Positions 1 to 8,852 are shown, counted from the first letter of the stretch. The stretch: 64,000 nt of DNA from Methylobacterium terricola (GCF_006151805.1 NZ_VDDA01000019.1:36156-100155), one strand, 5' to 3'. The notes: generated by a model from the sequence alone, not told the origin. Numbers and translations are program-made.

Positions 1-255
1 AGTGAGTGCGAAGACGGCGAGCACGCTCAACGCCAGGACGCGACCGGCCGTGCCGAGCCACGCCACGACACCGCCTCCGAGGGTGGCGAGTCCGGCGGCC
101 GCGACGAAGGCTGCGCCGAGGCCGGCCAGGAACGGCAACATGCCGGTCAGGAAGGGCCGGTCGACCCGCGCGAGCACGAAGGGCAGCACCGGAACGAGGC
201 ACGGGCTGAGGAGGGTCAGCACGCCCGCGAGATAGGCGGCGATGGCGAGAATCAC
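1..255 (-). CDS. CcdA/DsbD-family membrane protein, N-terminal part
   Basis: This is the first 85 codons of a gene that runs off the left edge. The predicted start is a GTG at 255 with an AGGAG Shine-Dalgarno at 263-267, 7 nt upstream. The peptide opens with a membrane helix containing LLSPCLVPVLPFV, then a short polar stretch (ARVDRPF) and further hydrophobic segments. The SPC-x-x-P-V-L-P motif is typical of CcdA/DsbD-type thiol-disulfide transporters, which pass reducing equivalents across the inner membrane for cytochrome c maturation or periplasmic thiol repair. The substrate cannot be assigned from this fragment. It is divergent from the two-component pair to the right. Confidence 0.75.
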   Translation of the reverse strand, partial: MILAIAAYLAGVLTLLSPCLVPVLPFVLARVDRPFLTGMLPFLAGLGAAFVAAAGLATLGGGVVAWLGTAGRVLALSVLAVFALT

Positions 256-464
256 GGGCGGGCTCCTTCTTGGTCCGAGCGCCCTTCCTCATCAGCCCTG
301 CATGTCCCGCCTGTGTGCGGCGCGCCCCATCCTTGTACCGCTCTGTAGCGGCCGCGCGATCCCGCCCGAGGATACCGGCCGGGCCGGCTACATTGCGTTA
401 CCGGAACCGGCTCGCCGGACGGGCCCGGCCCCGCTATCCCTGGCGCGAAAGGGGGACGGGACCC

Positions 465-1208
465 GTGGAGCACATCGATCACGTCCTGGTCGTCGACGAC
501 GATCGCGAGATCCGCGAGATGGTCTCGGGCTACCTGAGGAAGAACGGCCTGCGGGTGAGCCTGGCCGCCGACGGCCGTCAGATGCGGTCCTTCCTCAAGG
601 CGAACCGGGTCGACCTCGTGGTGCTCGACATCATGATGCCCGGAGACGACGGCCTCGTCCTGTGCCGGGAGCTGCGGGCGGGCCGGCACAGGACGACGCC
701 GGTGCTGATGCTGACGGCCCGCAGCGACGAGACCGACCGGATCGTCGGCCTGGAGATGGGCGCCGACGACTACTTGGTGAAGCCGTTCTCGGCCCGCGAG
801 CTGCTCGCGCGGATCAAGGCGGTCCTGCGCCGGACCCGGATGCTGCCGCCCAACCTCCAGGTGACCGAGGCCGGCCGGCTCGTCGCTTTCGGCGCTTGGC
901 GGCTCGACACGACCGCCCGCCACCTGCTCGATGAGGCCGGGACGGTCGTGCCGCTCAGCGGCGCCGAGTACCGGCTGCTGCGCGTCCTGCTCGATCATCC
1001 CCAGCGGGTTCTCTCGCGCGACCAGCTCCTCAACCTCACGCAGGGCCGCGAGGCCGACCTGTTCGACCGCTCGATCGACCTTCTGGTCAGCCGCCTGCGG
1101 CAGCGCCTGAAGGACGATGCCCGCGAGCCGGCCTACATCAAGACGGTGCGCAGCGAGGGCTACGTCCTGGCGATGCCCGTGGTCATCGCGCAGGCGCGCG
1201 AGGAATGA
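465..1208 (+). CDS. OmpR-family response regulator
   Basis: A receiver domain occupies about residues 5-120: acidic cluster D11-D13, phosphoacceptor D55 in VVLDIMMPGDDG, and the conserved Lys in VKPFSARELL. A C-terminal winged-helix DNA-binding domain with the RQRLKDD...IKTVRSEGYVL signature follows. The 247-residue length is normal for OmpR/RstA-type regulators. I chose GTG 465 because the receiver begins immediately after it and a GGGGGA stretch lies just upstream; the frame stays open to about 270, but that extension reads as low-complexity Arg-rich sequence. The stop overlaps the kinase start by ATGA, so the pair is translationally coupled. The signal is unknown. Confidence 0.88.
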   Translation: MEHIDHVLVVDDDREIREMVSGYLRKNGLRVSLAADGRQMRSFLKANRVDLVVLDIMMPGDDGLVLCRELRAGRHRTTPVLMLTARSDETDRIVGLEMGADDYLVKPFSARELLARIKAVLRRTRMLPPNLQVTEAGRLVAFGAWRLDTTARHLLDEAGTVVPLSGAEYRLLRVLLDHPQRVLSRDQLLNLTQGREADLFDRSIDLLVSRLRQRLKDDAREPAYIKTVRSEGYVLAMPVVIAQAREE

Positions 1209-2497
1209 GGCCGCGCCTGCCGGGGAGCCTGCGCAGCCGGCTCTTCCTGATCCTGCTCGCCGGGCTCCTGTGCGGGCAGGGGCTCGCCTTCGCGATCATG
1301 CTTCTGGAACGGGACCAGTCGGCGCGGGCGGTCATGCTGACGACGCTCCAACGCGACGTCGCCGTCGCGGTCGCCCTGCTGGATCGGCTTCCGGCCGAGG
1401 AGAGGGCCGGGTGGCTGCCGCTGCTCGACCGGCCGACCTATCGCTACGAACTCGGTCCCGGCGCGGCCGGAACGCCCGACCTCCCATCCCGGACGCGGAT
1501 GATCGCGGACGAGATCCGCACCGCCCTCGCGCCGCGCTTCTCCGTGCGGTTCGACGCGCTGCCGGGGCCGACGGAGCGACTGCAGGGTCACGTCGTGCTC
1601 GCCGACGGCTCAGGCCTGACCATCGACGTGCGGCCGGCGATGCGACCGGTCGCGTCGTGGCTGCCGGTGGCCTTGGGCGTGCAGCTCCTCGTGCTGGCGG
1701 CCTGCGTCGGGCTCGCCGTCCGGCTGGCGGTGCGCCCGCTGACCCGGTTCGCCGAGGCCGCCGACCGGCTGGAGCCCGGCCGGCCCGCGACCCGCTTCGC
1801 GGAAGCCGAGCCGGACGAGGTCGCCCGCGCAGGACGAGCCTTCAACGCGCTGCAGGCCCGCATCGCTCGCCACCTCGACGAGCGCGTGCGCATCCTGGCG
1901 GCGATCTCCCACGACCTCCAGACCCCGATCACCCGGATGCGGCTGCGGGTCGAGACGGGCGCCGAGGGGCCCGACCAGGATCGGCTGCTGGCCGATCTCG
2001 ACGAGGTCGAGGCACTGGTGCGCGAGGGGATCGCCTATGCCCGCAGCGTGCACGGCGACGTCGAGCCGACGGCCCGCCTCGACCTGCGCGCCTTCATCGA
2101 GAGCCTCGTCTTCGACTACCAGGACGCCGGCCGGGACGTGACCCTCACCGCCCTGGCCGACGTTACCGTAGCGACGCGCCCGCAGGCCCTGCGTCGCATC
2201 CTCACCAACCTGATCGACAACGCCCTGCGCTACGCCGGCCGAGCCGAGATCGACGTGAGGGCGGAGGAGGGCCGGCTCGCCATCGCGGTCCTGGACCGGG
2301 GGCCCGGCATCCCGGCGGACAAGCTCGAGGCGGTGCTGCTGCCCTTCGTGCGGCTGGAGGAATCACGCAGCCGCGACACCGGCGGCACCGGCCTCGGCCT
2401 CGCCATCGCCGACCAGCTCGCCGCCGCGCTCGGCGGCAAGCTCACCTTAAGCAACCGCCCGGGCGGCGGTCTCGAAGCCGTCGTCACGCTCGCCTGA
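1205..2497 (+). CDS. Two-component sensor histidine kinase
   Basis: This is an inner-membrane sensor kinase partner of the preceding regulator. An N-terminal membrane helix (about 12-32) precedes a periplasmic sensing region of roughly 110 residues. A second helix near 155-175 leads into a HAMP linker. The H-box AISHDLQTPITRMRLR carries H236. The ATPase domain has the N-box LIDNALRYAG (N339), G1 DRGPGIP and G2 GGTGLGLAIA. At 430 residues it is a typical EnvZ/RstB-like kinase. It overlaps the regulator by 4 nt (ATGA). The periplasmic part gives no clear ligand. Its short 3' gap to the convergent ABC-F gene shows no obvious terminator. Confidence 0.88.
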   Translation: MRPRLPGSLRSRLFLILLAGLLCGQGLAFAIMLLERDQSARAVMLTTLQRDVAVAVALLDRLPAEERAGWLPLLDRPTYRYELGPGAAGTPDLPSRTRMIADEIRTALAPRFSVRFDALPGPTERLQGHVVLADGSGLTIDVRPAMRPVASWLPVALGVQLLVLAACVGLAVRLAVRPLTRFAEAADRLEPGRPATRFAEAEPDEVARAGRAFNALQARIARHLDERVRILAAISHDLQTPITRMRLRVETGAEGPDQDRLLADLDEVEALVREGIAYARSVHGDVEPTARLDLRAFIESLVFDYQDAGRDVTLTALADVTVATRPQALRRILTNLIDNALRYAGRAEIDVRAEEGRLAIAVLDRGPGIPADKLEAVLLPFVRLEESRSRDTGGTGLGLAIADQLAAALGGKLTLSNRPGGGLEAVVTLA

Positions 2498-2514
2498 ACG
2501 CGCCCTCGCGCAGG

Positions 2515-4107
2515 TCACCCGGCGGGATCGTCGAGGCCGACTCGCCGCGTGATCCGCAAGGCCCCGAGGAACGCCTCGTCGTGGCTGACGACCAGGAGCG
2601 CGCCGTCGTAGCCGGCAAGGCCCAGTTCCAGCGCCTCGACCGCCTCCAGGTCGAGGTGGTTGGTCGGCTCGTCGAGGATCAGGAGCTGGGGCGGCGCCGC
2701 GTTGCCGAGCACGCAGGCCAGCGCCGCCCGGACCTGCTGGCCGCCGCTCAGAGACGAGACGGTCCGGTCGGCGGCGGCGGCGCGGAACTGGAACCGCGCC
2801 AGGGCCGCCCGGCATCCGTTCGCGTCCTCCCCCGGGTTGAGGCGCGCGAAGTTCTCCGCCACGGTCCGGTCGCGGTCGAGCAGCCCGAGGCGCTGGTCGA
2901 GCAGGGCGGCGCGCACGCCGACCGACACCCGTCCCGACCACGGGCCGAGGCGACCCGCGACGAGGGCGAGCAGGGTCGACTTGCCCGACCCGTTGCGCCC
3001 GCACAAAGCGACGCGCTCAGGACCCGTGATCGCCAGGGACAGGCCGGTCAGGACGGGCCGCCCCGGCCGGTAGCCGGCCGTCACGTTCTCGACCGCGAGG
3101 ACATGACGGTCGGCGTGAAGGCCGCTCCGCGGGACCGCGAGGGCGGCCGGCTTCACCGACGCGATCCGGTTGCGCGTCTGCGCCAGATCGGTCTCGGCGA
3201 GGGCGCGCTGCCGCTCGGCCAGGCGCGCGCTGCCGCCGGCCGTCCGCTCGGCGTTGTCCCGGCGGGCCCCGGCGAGGAGGCGGGGAAGGTCGCCCCGCGC
3301 GGCGCGGCGACTCCCGGCCGCGTCGCGGCGCTGCTGGCGCTCGACCGTCTCCTGTGCCCGGCGGGCGAGGTCCGCCGCCCGCTTCTCGGCCACCGCGAGG
3401 TCGTGCTCGGCGGCCGCGAGGCGCGCCGCACGGGCCTGCCGGTACGCCTCGAAGCCGCCTCGGGTGCGGCTCGCCCCCGTCGGCTCCAGGTCCACGATCG
3501 CGTCCATCGCGTCCAGCAGGGATCGGTCGTGGCTGACCACGATCGCGCCGCCGCGCCAGCGCCGCAGCGCCTCGTGAACCGCCCGCCGCCCGTCGGAATC
3601 GAGGTCGTTGGTCGGTTCGTCGAGCAGCAGGAAATCCGGCCGCGCGAAGATCGCTGCCGCGAGCGCCGCACGGGCACGCTGCCCGCCGGAGAGGCGCGAC
3701 AGGGGCGTCCCGGGGCTCACCGGCACGCCCATCAGGGCGAGCGCCCCCGTCAGGCGCTCCTCGAGCGTCCAGTCGGCCGCGGCGAGCTCGTCGGCCTCGC
3801 CCGCGCCGGCCTCGGCACGGCGCAGCAGCGCCAGGCCGGCGCTCGCCCCGAACAGGTCGGCCACCGTCTCGTCGGGGGCGAGGCTCGCGAACTGGCGCAG
3901 CAGCGCGACCGTCCCGTCGCGAACGACGCTGCCGCAGGACGGTCTCAGGCGTCCCGCCAGGAGGCCGAGCAGCGTGCTCTTGCCGGCGCCGTTGCGGCCG
4001 ACGACGCCGGTTCGCTCGGGCCCGAAAGTGACGGAGAGGTCGGAGAGGACGGCGCGCCCGTCAGGCGCGGACCACGTGACGTTCAGAAGCGAGAGCTGGG
4101 CTGGCAT
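2515..4107 (-). CDS. ABC-F family ATPase
   Basis: Two ABC ATPase domains are joined by an Arg/Ala-rich linker, with no transmembrane helices, which is the ABC-F layout of soluble ribosome-associated ATPases. Domain 1 has Walker A VVGRNGAGKST, signature LSGGQRARAALA and Walker B DFLLLDEPTNDLD. Domain 2 has CGRNGSGKST, LSGGQQVRAALA and LLILDEPTNHLDLEAV, followed by the H-loop VVSHDEAF. The ATG at 4107 is preferred over a TTG 24 nt upstream because conserved sequence starts at MPAQLSLL. Members either rescue stalled ribosomes (EttA/Uup type) or protect from antibiotics; which applies cannot be read here. A long antiparallel open frame is a shadow. Confidence 0.88.
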   Translation of the reverse strand: MPAQLSLLNVTWSAPDGRAVLSDLSVTFGPERTGVVGRNGAGKSTLLGLLAGRLRPSCGSVVRDGTVALLRQFASLAPDETVADLFGASAGLALLRRAEAGAGEADELAAADWTLEERLTGALALMGVPVSPGTPLSRLSGGQRARAALAAAIFARPDFLLLDEPTNDLDSDGRRAVHEALRRWRGGAIVVSHDRSLLDAMDAIVDLEPTGASRTRGGFEAYRQARAARLAAAEHDLAVAEKRAADLARRAQETVERQQRRDAAGSRRAARGDLPRLLAGARRDNAERTAGGSARLAERQRALAETDLAQTRNRIASVKPAALAVPRSGLHADRHVLAVENVTAGYRPGRPVLTGLSLAITGPERVALCGRNGSGKSTLLALVAGRLGPWSGRVSVGVRAALLDQRLGLLDRDRTVAENFARLNPGEDANGCRAALARFQFRAAAADRTVSSLSGGQQVRAALACVLGNAAPPQLLILDEPTNHLDLEAVEALELGLAGYDGALLVVSHDEAFLGALRITRRVGLDDPAG

Positions 4108-4476
4108 GCGAGGAGACGGTCCTGGCGGCAAGGCGGATCGGCATTGCGGTCAGGGTCAGTCTCATCGGCGTCGCGGCTCCGGCAGGGGCGCCGCTGATAG
4201 TCCCGGCCGGGACCACGCGCAAGGGCAGGGATCACGCGCAAGCGCCGGGATCGCCGGCCTCGCGGCCAGTCCGGTCCGGCGCCCGGCTCCGGCAGCGTAC
4301 ATGCGCTTACAAAACCGGCTTGTTAGCACATACTCGGCACAAAAACCGGCCGCTTACTGGGGATGAAACCGCGGGGGCACGACGATGCCGGCGACGATCG
4401 ACGGGGACGGCATGAGCCGGGCGTCGCACCGCCGTCCGGTCCACGGGCCGCTGCGGACCGCCAGGAGCATCGATCC
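4108..4476. other. Intergenic region between divergent ABC-F and ohr genes
   Basis: About 370 nt without a convincing gene. It contains a direct repeat, ACAAAACCGGC near 4310-4320 and ACAAAAACCGGC near 4340-4351, with TTGTTAG between them. This is locally AT-rich and could hold the promoter or operator for the peroxidase gene, perhaps an OhrR/MarR-type site, but it does not match a palindrome I can name. The segment from 4150 to 4260 reads as GC-rich spacer. Confidence 0.3.
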
Positions 4477-4893
4477 ATGACCGACACGGCACATCGCCTG
4501 TACACGGCTCACGTTCACACGGTCGGAGGGCGCGAGGGCACGGCGCGCAGCCCCGACGGCAGGCTCGACCTGCGGTTGTCCCGGCCCGGCAGCGCCGGGG
4601 AGGGAACCAACCCGGAGCAGCTCTTCGCGGCCGGCTGGTCCGCCTGCTTCGAGGGCGCGATGGAGCGCGCGGCCCGAACGCTCGGGATCGCGCTGCCCCG
4701 GCCGCCGAGCATCGACGCCGAGATCGGGCTGAACCAGGACGACGGCGGCTTCTTCCTCAGCGCCCGGCTGACGATCGACGTGCCGGGCCTCGATCGCACC
4801 CTGGCCGAGCAGGTCGTCGCCGCCGCCCACCAGATCTGCCCATACTCGAAGGCGACGCGCGGCAACATCGACGTCGTGCTGACGGTCGCCTGA
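4477..4893 (+). CDS. ohr: Organic hydroperoxide resistance protein (Ohr/OsmC family)
   Basis: This is a cytosolic thiol peroxidase that reduces organic hydroperoxides. The 138-residue product is the usual Ohr length. It has the family landmarks YTAHVHTVGGREG, NPEQLFAAGWSACFEGAM with the peroxidatic C57, and HQICPYSKATRGNIDV with the resolving C121. The start is ATG 4477 with AGGAG at 4463-4467; an in-frame ATG at 4363 would add a low-complexity tail not seen in the family. No OhrR regulator is adjacent. The gene is followed after 60 nt by an exported hydrolase on the same strand. Confidence 0.92.
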   Translation: MTDTAHRLYTAHVHTVGGREGTARSPDGRLDLRLSRPGSAGEGTNPEQLFAAGWSACFEGAMERAARTLGIALPRPPSIDAEIGLNQDDGGFFLSARLTIDVPGLDRTLAEQVVAAAHQICPYSKATRGNIDVVLTVA

Positions 4894-4953
4894 GCCTCGA
4901 TCCGTCCGGCCTGCTGAAGTCGGACCGCTCCCATCATCACGAGGGTTGTTGCC

Positions 4954-5988
4954 ATGAACGAGATCGTCACGCTGGAACGTCGGCAGCTGCTCGGACAGCT
5001 CGGTGCCGTCCTGGCCGCCGGCACGGTCGCCGGGATCGGTCCGGCCGCCGCGGCGCAGGGTGCGTCCCCGGCGGGATCAGGACCGCAAGCCGCGTTCGGT
5101 CCGCTGAAGCGGGTCCAGGCCGGCGACCTCGAGGTCGCCTACGTCGAGGCCGGCCCGGCGGACGGCAAGCCGGTCCTGCTCCTCCACGGCTGGCCCTACG
5201 ACATCCACAGCTACGCCGAGGTGGCGCCGGTGCTCGCGGCGGCGGGGTACCGGGTGCTGATCCCCTTCCTCCGGGGCTACGGCGCGACCCGCTTCCTCTC
5301 CGAGGCGACGCCGCGCAACGGCCAGCAGGCCGCGCTCGCCCACGACGCGGTCGCCTTCCTCGACGCGCTCGGGATCGAGCGGACGCTCGTGGCGGGCTAC
5401 GACTGGGGTGCCCGCACCGCCTGCATCCTCGCCGCCCTGTGGCCGGCGCGGTGCCGGGCCCTCGTCTCGGTGAGCGGCTACCTCATCGGCAGCCAGCAGG
5501 CCAACGCGATGCCGCTGCCGCCGAAGGCCGAGCTGCAATGGTGGTATCAGTATTACTTCGCCACCGAGCGGGGGCGCGAGGGCTATGCCCGCTACACCCG
5601 CGACTTCGCCCGGCTGATCTGGGAGCTCGCCTCGCCGCAATGGCGGTTCGACGATGCCACCTTCGCCCGCTCGGCCCCGGCCTTCGACAATCCGGACCAC
5701 GTCGCCGTCTCGATCCACAATTACCGCTGGCGGCTCGGCTTGGCGCCGGGCGAGGCGCGGTTCGACGAGACCGAGCGCAAGCTCGCCGGCTTCCCGACCA
5801 TCGCGATCCCGACGATCACGCTCGAGGGCGACGCGAACGGCGCCCCCCATCCCGACCCCGCGGCCTACGCCAAGAAATTCTCCGGGCGCTACGAGCACCG
5901 CACGATCACCGGCGGTATCGGGCACAACCTTCCCCAGGAGGCGCCCCGGGCCTTCGCGCAGGCGGTGGTGGACGTCGATGGCTTTTGA
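4954..5988 (+). CDS. Exported alpha/beta hydrolase, epoxide hydrolase/haloalkane dehalogenase-like
   Basis: The N-terminus ERRQLLGQLGAVLAAG with a following Ala-rich AAAAQ looks like a Tat signal peptide. The mature part is an alpha/beta hydrolase: LLLHGWPYDIHSY supplies the HG oxyanion motif, VAGYDWGARTACIL has a nucleophile-elbow aspartate D150, and GGIGHNLPQEAP supplies the C-terminal histidine. An Asp nucleophile in G-x-D-W-G is characteristic of epoxide hydrolases and haloalkane dehalogenases, so a C-O or C-halogen bond substrate is likely; which one is not determinable. Its 3' end overlaps the P460 cytochrome gene by 11 nt, suggesting cotranscription and a shared periplasmic role. Confidence 0.8.
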   Translation: MNEIVTLERRQLLGQLGAVLAAGTVAGIGPAAAAQGASPAGSGPQAAFGPLKRVQAGDLEVAYVEAGPADGKPVLLLHGWPYDIHSYAEVAPVLAAAGYRVLIPFLRGYGATRFLSEATPRNGQQAALAHDAVAFLDALGIERTLVAGYDWGARTACILAALWPARCRALVSVSGYLIGSQQANAMPLPPKAELQWWYQYYFATERGREGYARYTRDFARLIWELASPQWRFDDATFARSAPAFDNPDHVAVSIHNYRWRLGLAPGEARFDETERKLAGFPTIAIPTITLEGDANGAPHPDPAAYAKKFSGRYEHRTITGGIGHNLPQEAPRAFAQAVVDVDGF

Positions 5989-6496
5989 TCGTCACGCAAG
6001 CGGGCGGAGCGCCCTGCTCCTGTGTGCCGCCGCCGGCCTCGCCCTGGCGATGGCGCGGGCGTCCGGCGAGGAGGCGAAACCGGCCTCGCCGATCTACGGC
6101 GTCACCGTCCCGGACGGCTACCGCGACTGGCGCCTGATCGCCCCGGCCCTCGAGGACGCGCCGCTGAACGAGCTGCGGGCGGTGCTCGGCAACGACGTCG
6201 CCGTGCGGGCCTACCGGGCCGGCACGCTGCCGTTCCCGGACGGCAGCGTCCTGGTGAAGCTCGCCTGGACGCGCACGCCCTCCAGCGAGTTCGAGTCGGC
6301 GACGGTGCCGGGCCCCGCCACGACGGTGCAGGTCATGGTCAAGGACGCGACGCGCTATCCGCAATCGGGCGGCTGGGGCTTCGGCCGCTTCATCGATGGC
6401 AAGCCCGTCGACGCGGCGCAGCACCAGACCTGCTTTGCCTGCCACGAGGCGCGGGTGAAGGAGCGCGACTTCGTCTTCACCCGCTACGCCCGTTGA
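5978..6496 (+). CDS. Cytochrome P460-domain protein
   Basis: The product is 172 residues with an N-terminal signal sequence (RSALLLCAAAGLALAMARASG), so it is predicted periplasmic. It contains SPIYGVTVPDGYRDWRLIAP near the mature start and a C-terminal c-type heme motif TCFACHEARVKERDFVFTRYA (C152, C155, H156), typical of P460/c'-beta family proteins. Family members bind heme c in a beta-sheet fold and act in hydroxylamine or NO chemistry, though many homologues are uncharacterised. The start lies inside the upstream hydrolase gene, indicating translational coupling. The two proteins may form an exported oxidative or detoxification pair; that is inference. Confidence 0.82.
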   Translation: MAFDRHASGRSALLLCAAAGLALAMARASGEEAKPASPIYGVTVPDGYRDWRLIAPALEDAPLNELRAVLGNDVAVRAYRAGTLPFPDGSVLVKLAWTRTPSSEFESATVPGPATTVQVMVKDATRYPQSGGWGFGRFIDGKPVDAAQHQTCFACHEARVKERDFVFTRYAR

Positions 6497-6566
6497 CGCT
6501 CGCGCGACGGGGCCGCGGAGTCATCCGTGGCTCGGCGCATCGCGGCGTTATCCCGGATCCCGATCG

Positions 6567-7490
6567 ATGAGGCGGCTGCCTCCGGGCGATCCCCTGCTTC
6601 ACATCCGCGGGTGGGATGCCCCGGAGCCGGTCCGGCTCTATTGGCCGGCCACCTCGACCCGAAAGGGTCCGGTCCCGTTGATCGTCTTCTCCCACGGGCT
6701 CGGCGGCTCCCGAAAGGGCTACAGCTACCTCGGCGAGGGATGGTTGGCCCGCGGGACCGCCAATGTGCCCATCCAGCACGCCGGCAGCGACGAGACGCTG
6801 TGGCAGGGCAGCCCCCTGTTGCTCCTCGACCGTCTCAGCGGCGCGGCGGACGAGCGTGAGGCCATCGAACGGACGCGGGACGTGAGCTTCGGCCTCGACC
6901 GCCTGCTGCGGCGTGACAGCCCCGTCCACGCCGCCATCGACCGCAAGCGCATCGTCGCGGCCGGGCACTCCTTCGGGGCGAACACGACCCTGATCCTCAC
7001 CGGCGCCCAGGTGATCCGCGACGGGAAGCCCTTGAGCTTCCGGGACCCGCGGTTCACGGCGAGCATCGTGATCTCGGCGTCGCCCTTCTACGGCGAGACC
7101 GACCTCGCGGCGGTCCTCGCTGCGGTTGACGTCCCCACGCTCCACTTCACTACAACGGAGGACACGATCCGCATTCCGGGCCGCTATTCGCCTGCCCAGG
7201 ACCGCATCGACGCCTACGCGGCGATCCCGACCCCCCGGAAGGCCCTGGTGGTGTTTCAGGGCGGTCCGCACAACGTCTTCACCAAACGCTCCCTCCGGAA
7301 TGGCTGGCCGCTGAACCCCTTGGTGAAGCGGGCCACCGCCGAGGTCGGGCTCACCTTCCTCGACCTCGCCCACAAGTCCGATCCCGCGCCCCTCGAAGAC
7401 TGGAGTGAGACCTGGAAGCCAATTCTGGCCGCGGCACCGACGCCGTTCCAGGTCGACCCGCGGCGGTGGGCCAGGAAGCGGCGCATTTAG
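6567..7490 (+). CDS. Alpha/beta hydrolase (serine hydrolase, PAF-acetylhydrolase/dienelactone hydrolase-like)
   Basis: This is a 307-residue serine hydrolase. PLIVFSHGLGGSRKGYSYL provides the oxyanion region, VAAGHSFGANTTLIL the nucleophile S135 in a G-H-S-F-G elbow, and VFQGGPHNVFTKR the C-terminal catalytic histidine; DTIRIPGRYSP may be near the acid. The pattern resembles secreted platelet-activating-factor acetylhydrolase-like or chlorophyllase-like enzymes, but no signal peptide is visible with ATG 6567. Substrate unknown. It lies on the same strand 70 nt after the P460 gene. It is the last gene of the core-like left segment; sequence character changes beyond its stop. Confidence 0.72.
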   Translation: MRRLPPGDPLLHIRGWDAPEPVRLYWPATSTRKGPVPLIVFSHGLGGSRKGYSYLGEGWLARGTANVPIQHAGSDETLWQGSPLLLLDRLSGAADEREAIERTRDVSFGLDRLLRRDSPVHAAIDRKRIVAAGHSFGANTTLILTGAQVIRDGKPLSFRDPRFTASIVISASPFYGETDLAAVLAAVDVPTLHFTTTEDTIRIPGRYSPAQDRIDAYAAIPTPRKALVVFQGGPHNVFTKRSLRNGWPLNPLVKRATAEVGLTFLDLAHKSDPAPLEDWSETWKPILAAAPTPFQVDPRRWARKRRI

Positions 7491-7657
7491 GGTTCGGCGG
7501 TGGTTTCCTTCATATATTGAAGCTGGACGAGCAGGTCTTTGTTGCGCGGACGCTGCCGGACCAGGTGCTCATTGCAGTCGCGCAAGCTTGAGATCTTGGC
7601 ATACCCACCGCCGACCGTCGCCGAGGTGAGAAACCCAGTGGAGGTGCGGACGGGCAC
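7487..7657 (-). pseudogene. Possible gene remnant, 56-codon open frame
   Basis: On the minus strand a frame open upstream of a GTG at 7657 ends in a TAA (7487-7489) that overlaps the stop of the convergent hydrolase. Its C-terminal half (SSLRDCNEHLVRQRPRNKD followed by LLVQLQYMKETTAEP) has protein-like, non-low-complexity composition, unlike the other frames. The GTG has AGGAG only 1 nt away, so the true start may be missing. I do not recognise a family. It could be the tail of a degraded mobile-element gene marking the edge of the accessory patch. Confidence 0.25.
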
Positions 7658-7952
7658 ACTCCTCGCACTGGCTCTGCACCTGGCGGAAGCAGATGGCGTC
7701 GGAGAGTTGGGGCTAGGCGATCGGGAAGAAGAAGCCGCACTCCCGCGGAGTCGGGATTCCTACTCCAGGGGCCTACGTGCTACGGCAGCCTATCACGCCC
7801 TCTGGTTAAGCTCGACCTGCCGGCACGGATTATGGTCATCCGTGGACATGCACTTCGACAGTAGATGCATACAGCTAGTCAGGAGCGCAGGCAGTTCCAT
7901 ATCCCCTTAGGCCCCCAAGTCAGGTTCACTTGTAGTAAGCTCGAGGATACGC
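7658..7952. other. Intergenic stretch at start of accessory patch
   Basis: About 300 nt without a supportable gene. Base composition falls from very GC-rich on the left to AT-richer after about 7850. The last 40 nt contain GAGGA, a plausible ribosome-binding site for the next gene. Nothing else recognised. Confidence 0.3.
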
Positions 7953-8852
7953 ATGATCCCGCTAGAAAATTCCAAATATCGTATCTACAACGTATCTAAT
8001 GATATAAATTTTATTCTAGATGCGCAGAACTCACTGCATCTGCGAGCTATTCGCCTTTATAAAATGCAAATCGCAGTCCTTTTTGGACATAAACTCAACG
8101 ATAGGCAACGGGATAAAAAGGAATATCCAGATCAATATCTGGCAGTTAGTAATGATGTGCTGGCCTCAGCAGACGCTTGTGCTGCTACCAAGTTGCTGTG
8201 GCACATTGATAAGACTTATAAAATCGAAGAAAATCTAAGTGAAAATTATCTAGATAATCCAGATGCCAGAGACATATTGCGAAATATACTAAGAAATCCA
8301 GGCAGTATCCGAAAATTTGCTGTTGCACATAGTCCAAGAATGCTCGACCTCAAATTACAGATCCGCCGTCGTCATCAGCGAAGATGCGCCCCATTGTATG
8401 ACTTCTCTCTCCGCTACGACGTTGAAGATACCAAACAGAAAGGAGGATGGAAAACAGCCTTATCTCTCTTCAACCAAAAGCAAGGCACCGACGCACATGC
8501 CACAATCAGAAAGTACTATCCGTATTTAGGCGGTGAAACAGTGGGTAAGCAATGCCGAAAAGAGTGGGATTTTCTCGCGGGATTTGTTTGGAATGGCCAT
8601 TTTGGCAGCCAGCTGTTTCAGCCCAAGAGAACTAGTTGGGCGCTTTTTGCTAGAAATTTGCTGGAGAAAGCTGGAGATTTGCCAGGGTTGCGACGAGCGG
8701 TTGGCGAGTACCAATTTGTGAAGGCGCGACTGGAAGAGCGAGACTACGAGCTCCTGACGCTCAACCTCGCCCATCCATTACCCCCCGCCGCACCGACGCT
8801 CCAGCCCCTCCCTGAGGATCTGCTGGATGCAGTTTCTTACAAAGAATCATAG
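7953..8852 (+). CDS. Hypothetical protein, AT-rich gene
   Basis: A 299-residue soluble-looking protein I do not recognise. The start ATG 7953 follows GAGGA at a good distance. The first two thirds (about 7953-8680) are markedly AT-rich with codons unlike neighbouring genes (ATA, TTA, AAT frequent), while the last 60 codons are GC-rich and encode a Pro-rich tail (LPPAAPTLQPLPEDLL). No membrane helix, signal peptide or nucleotide-binding motif is visible. There is a basic stretch LQIRRRHQRRCAPLYDF and a DFSLRYDVEDTKQKGGW segment. The composition suggests horizontal acquisition. Confidence 0.6.
   Translation: MIPLENSKYRIYNVSNDINFILDAQNSLHLRAIRLYKMQIAVLFGHKLNDRQRDKKEYPDQYLAVSNDVLASADACAATKLLWHIDKTYKIEENLSENYLDNPDARDILRNILRNPGSIRKFAVAHSPRMLDLKLQIRRRHQRRCAPLYDFSLRYDVEDTKQKGGWKTALSLFNQKQGTDAHATIRKYYPYLGGETVGKQCRKEWDFLAGFVWNGHFGSQLFQPKRTSWALFARNLLEKAGDLPGLRRAVGEYQFVKARLEERDYELLTLNLAHPLPPAAPTLQPLPEDLLDAVSYKES

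Noticed and set aside
1117..4197. A 1026-codon plus-strand open frame across the histidine kinase and ABC-F genes
   Set aside because: Arg/Pro/Ala-rich shadow caused by high GC; it lies over genes with clear motifs on their own frames.
7491..7952. A copy of the tRNA-Glu 3' end as left attachment site
   Set aside because: I looked for the acceptor and T-arm sequence at this boundary and elsewhere to the left and found only short chance matches.
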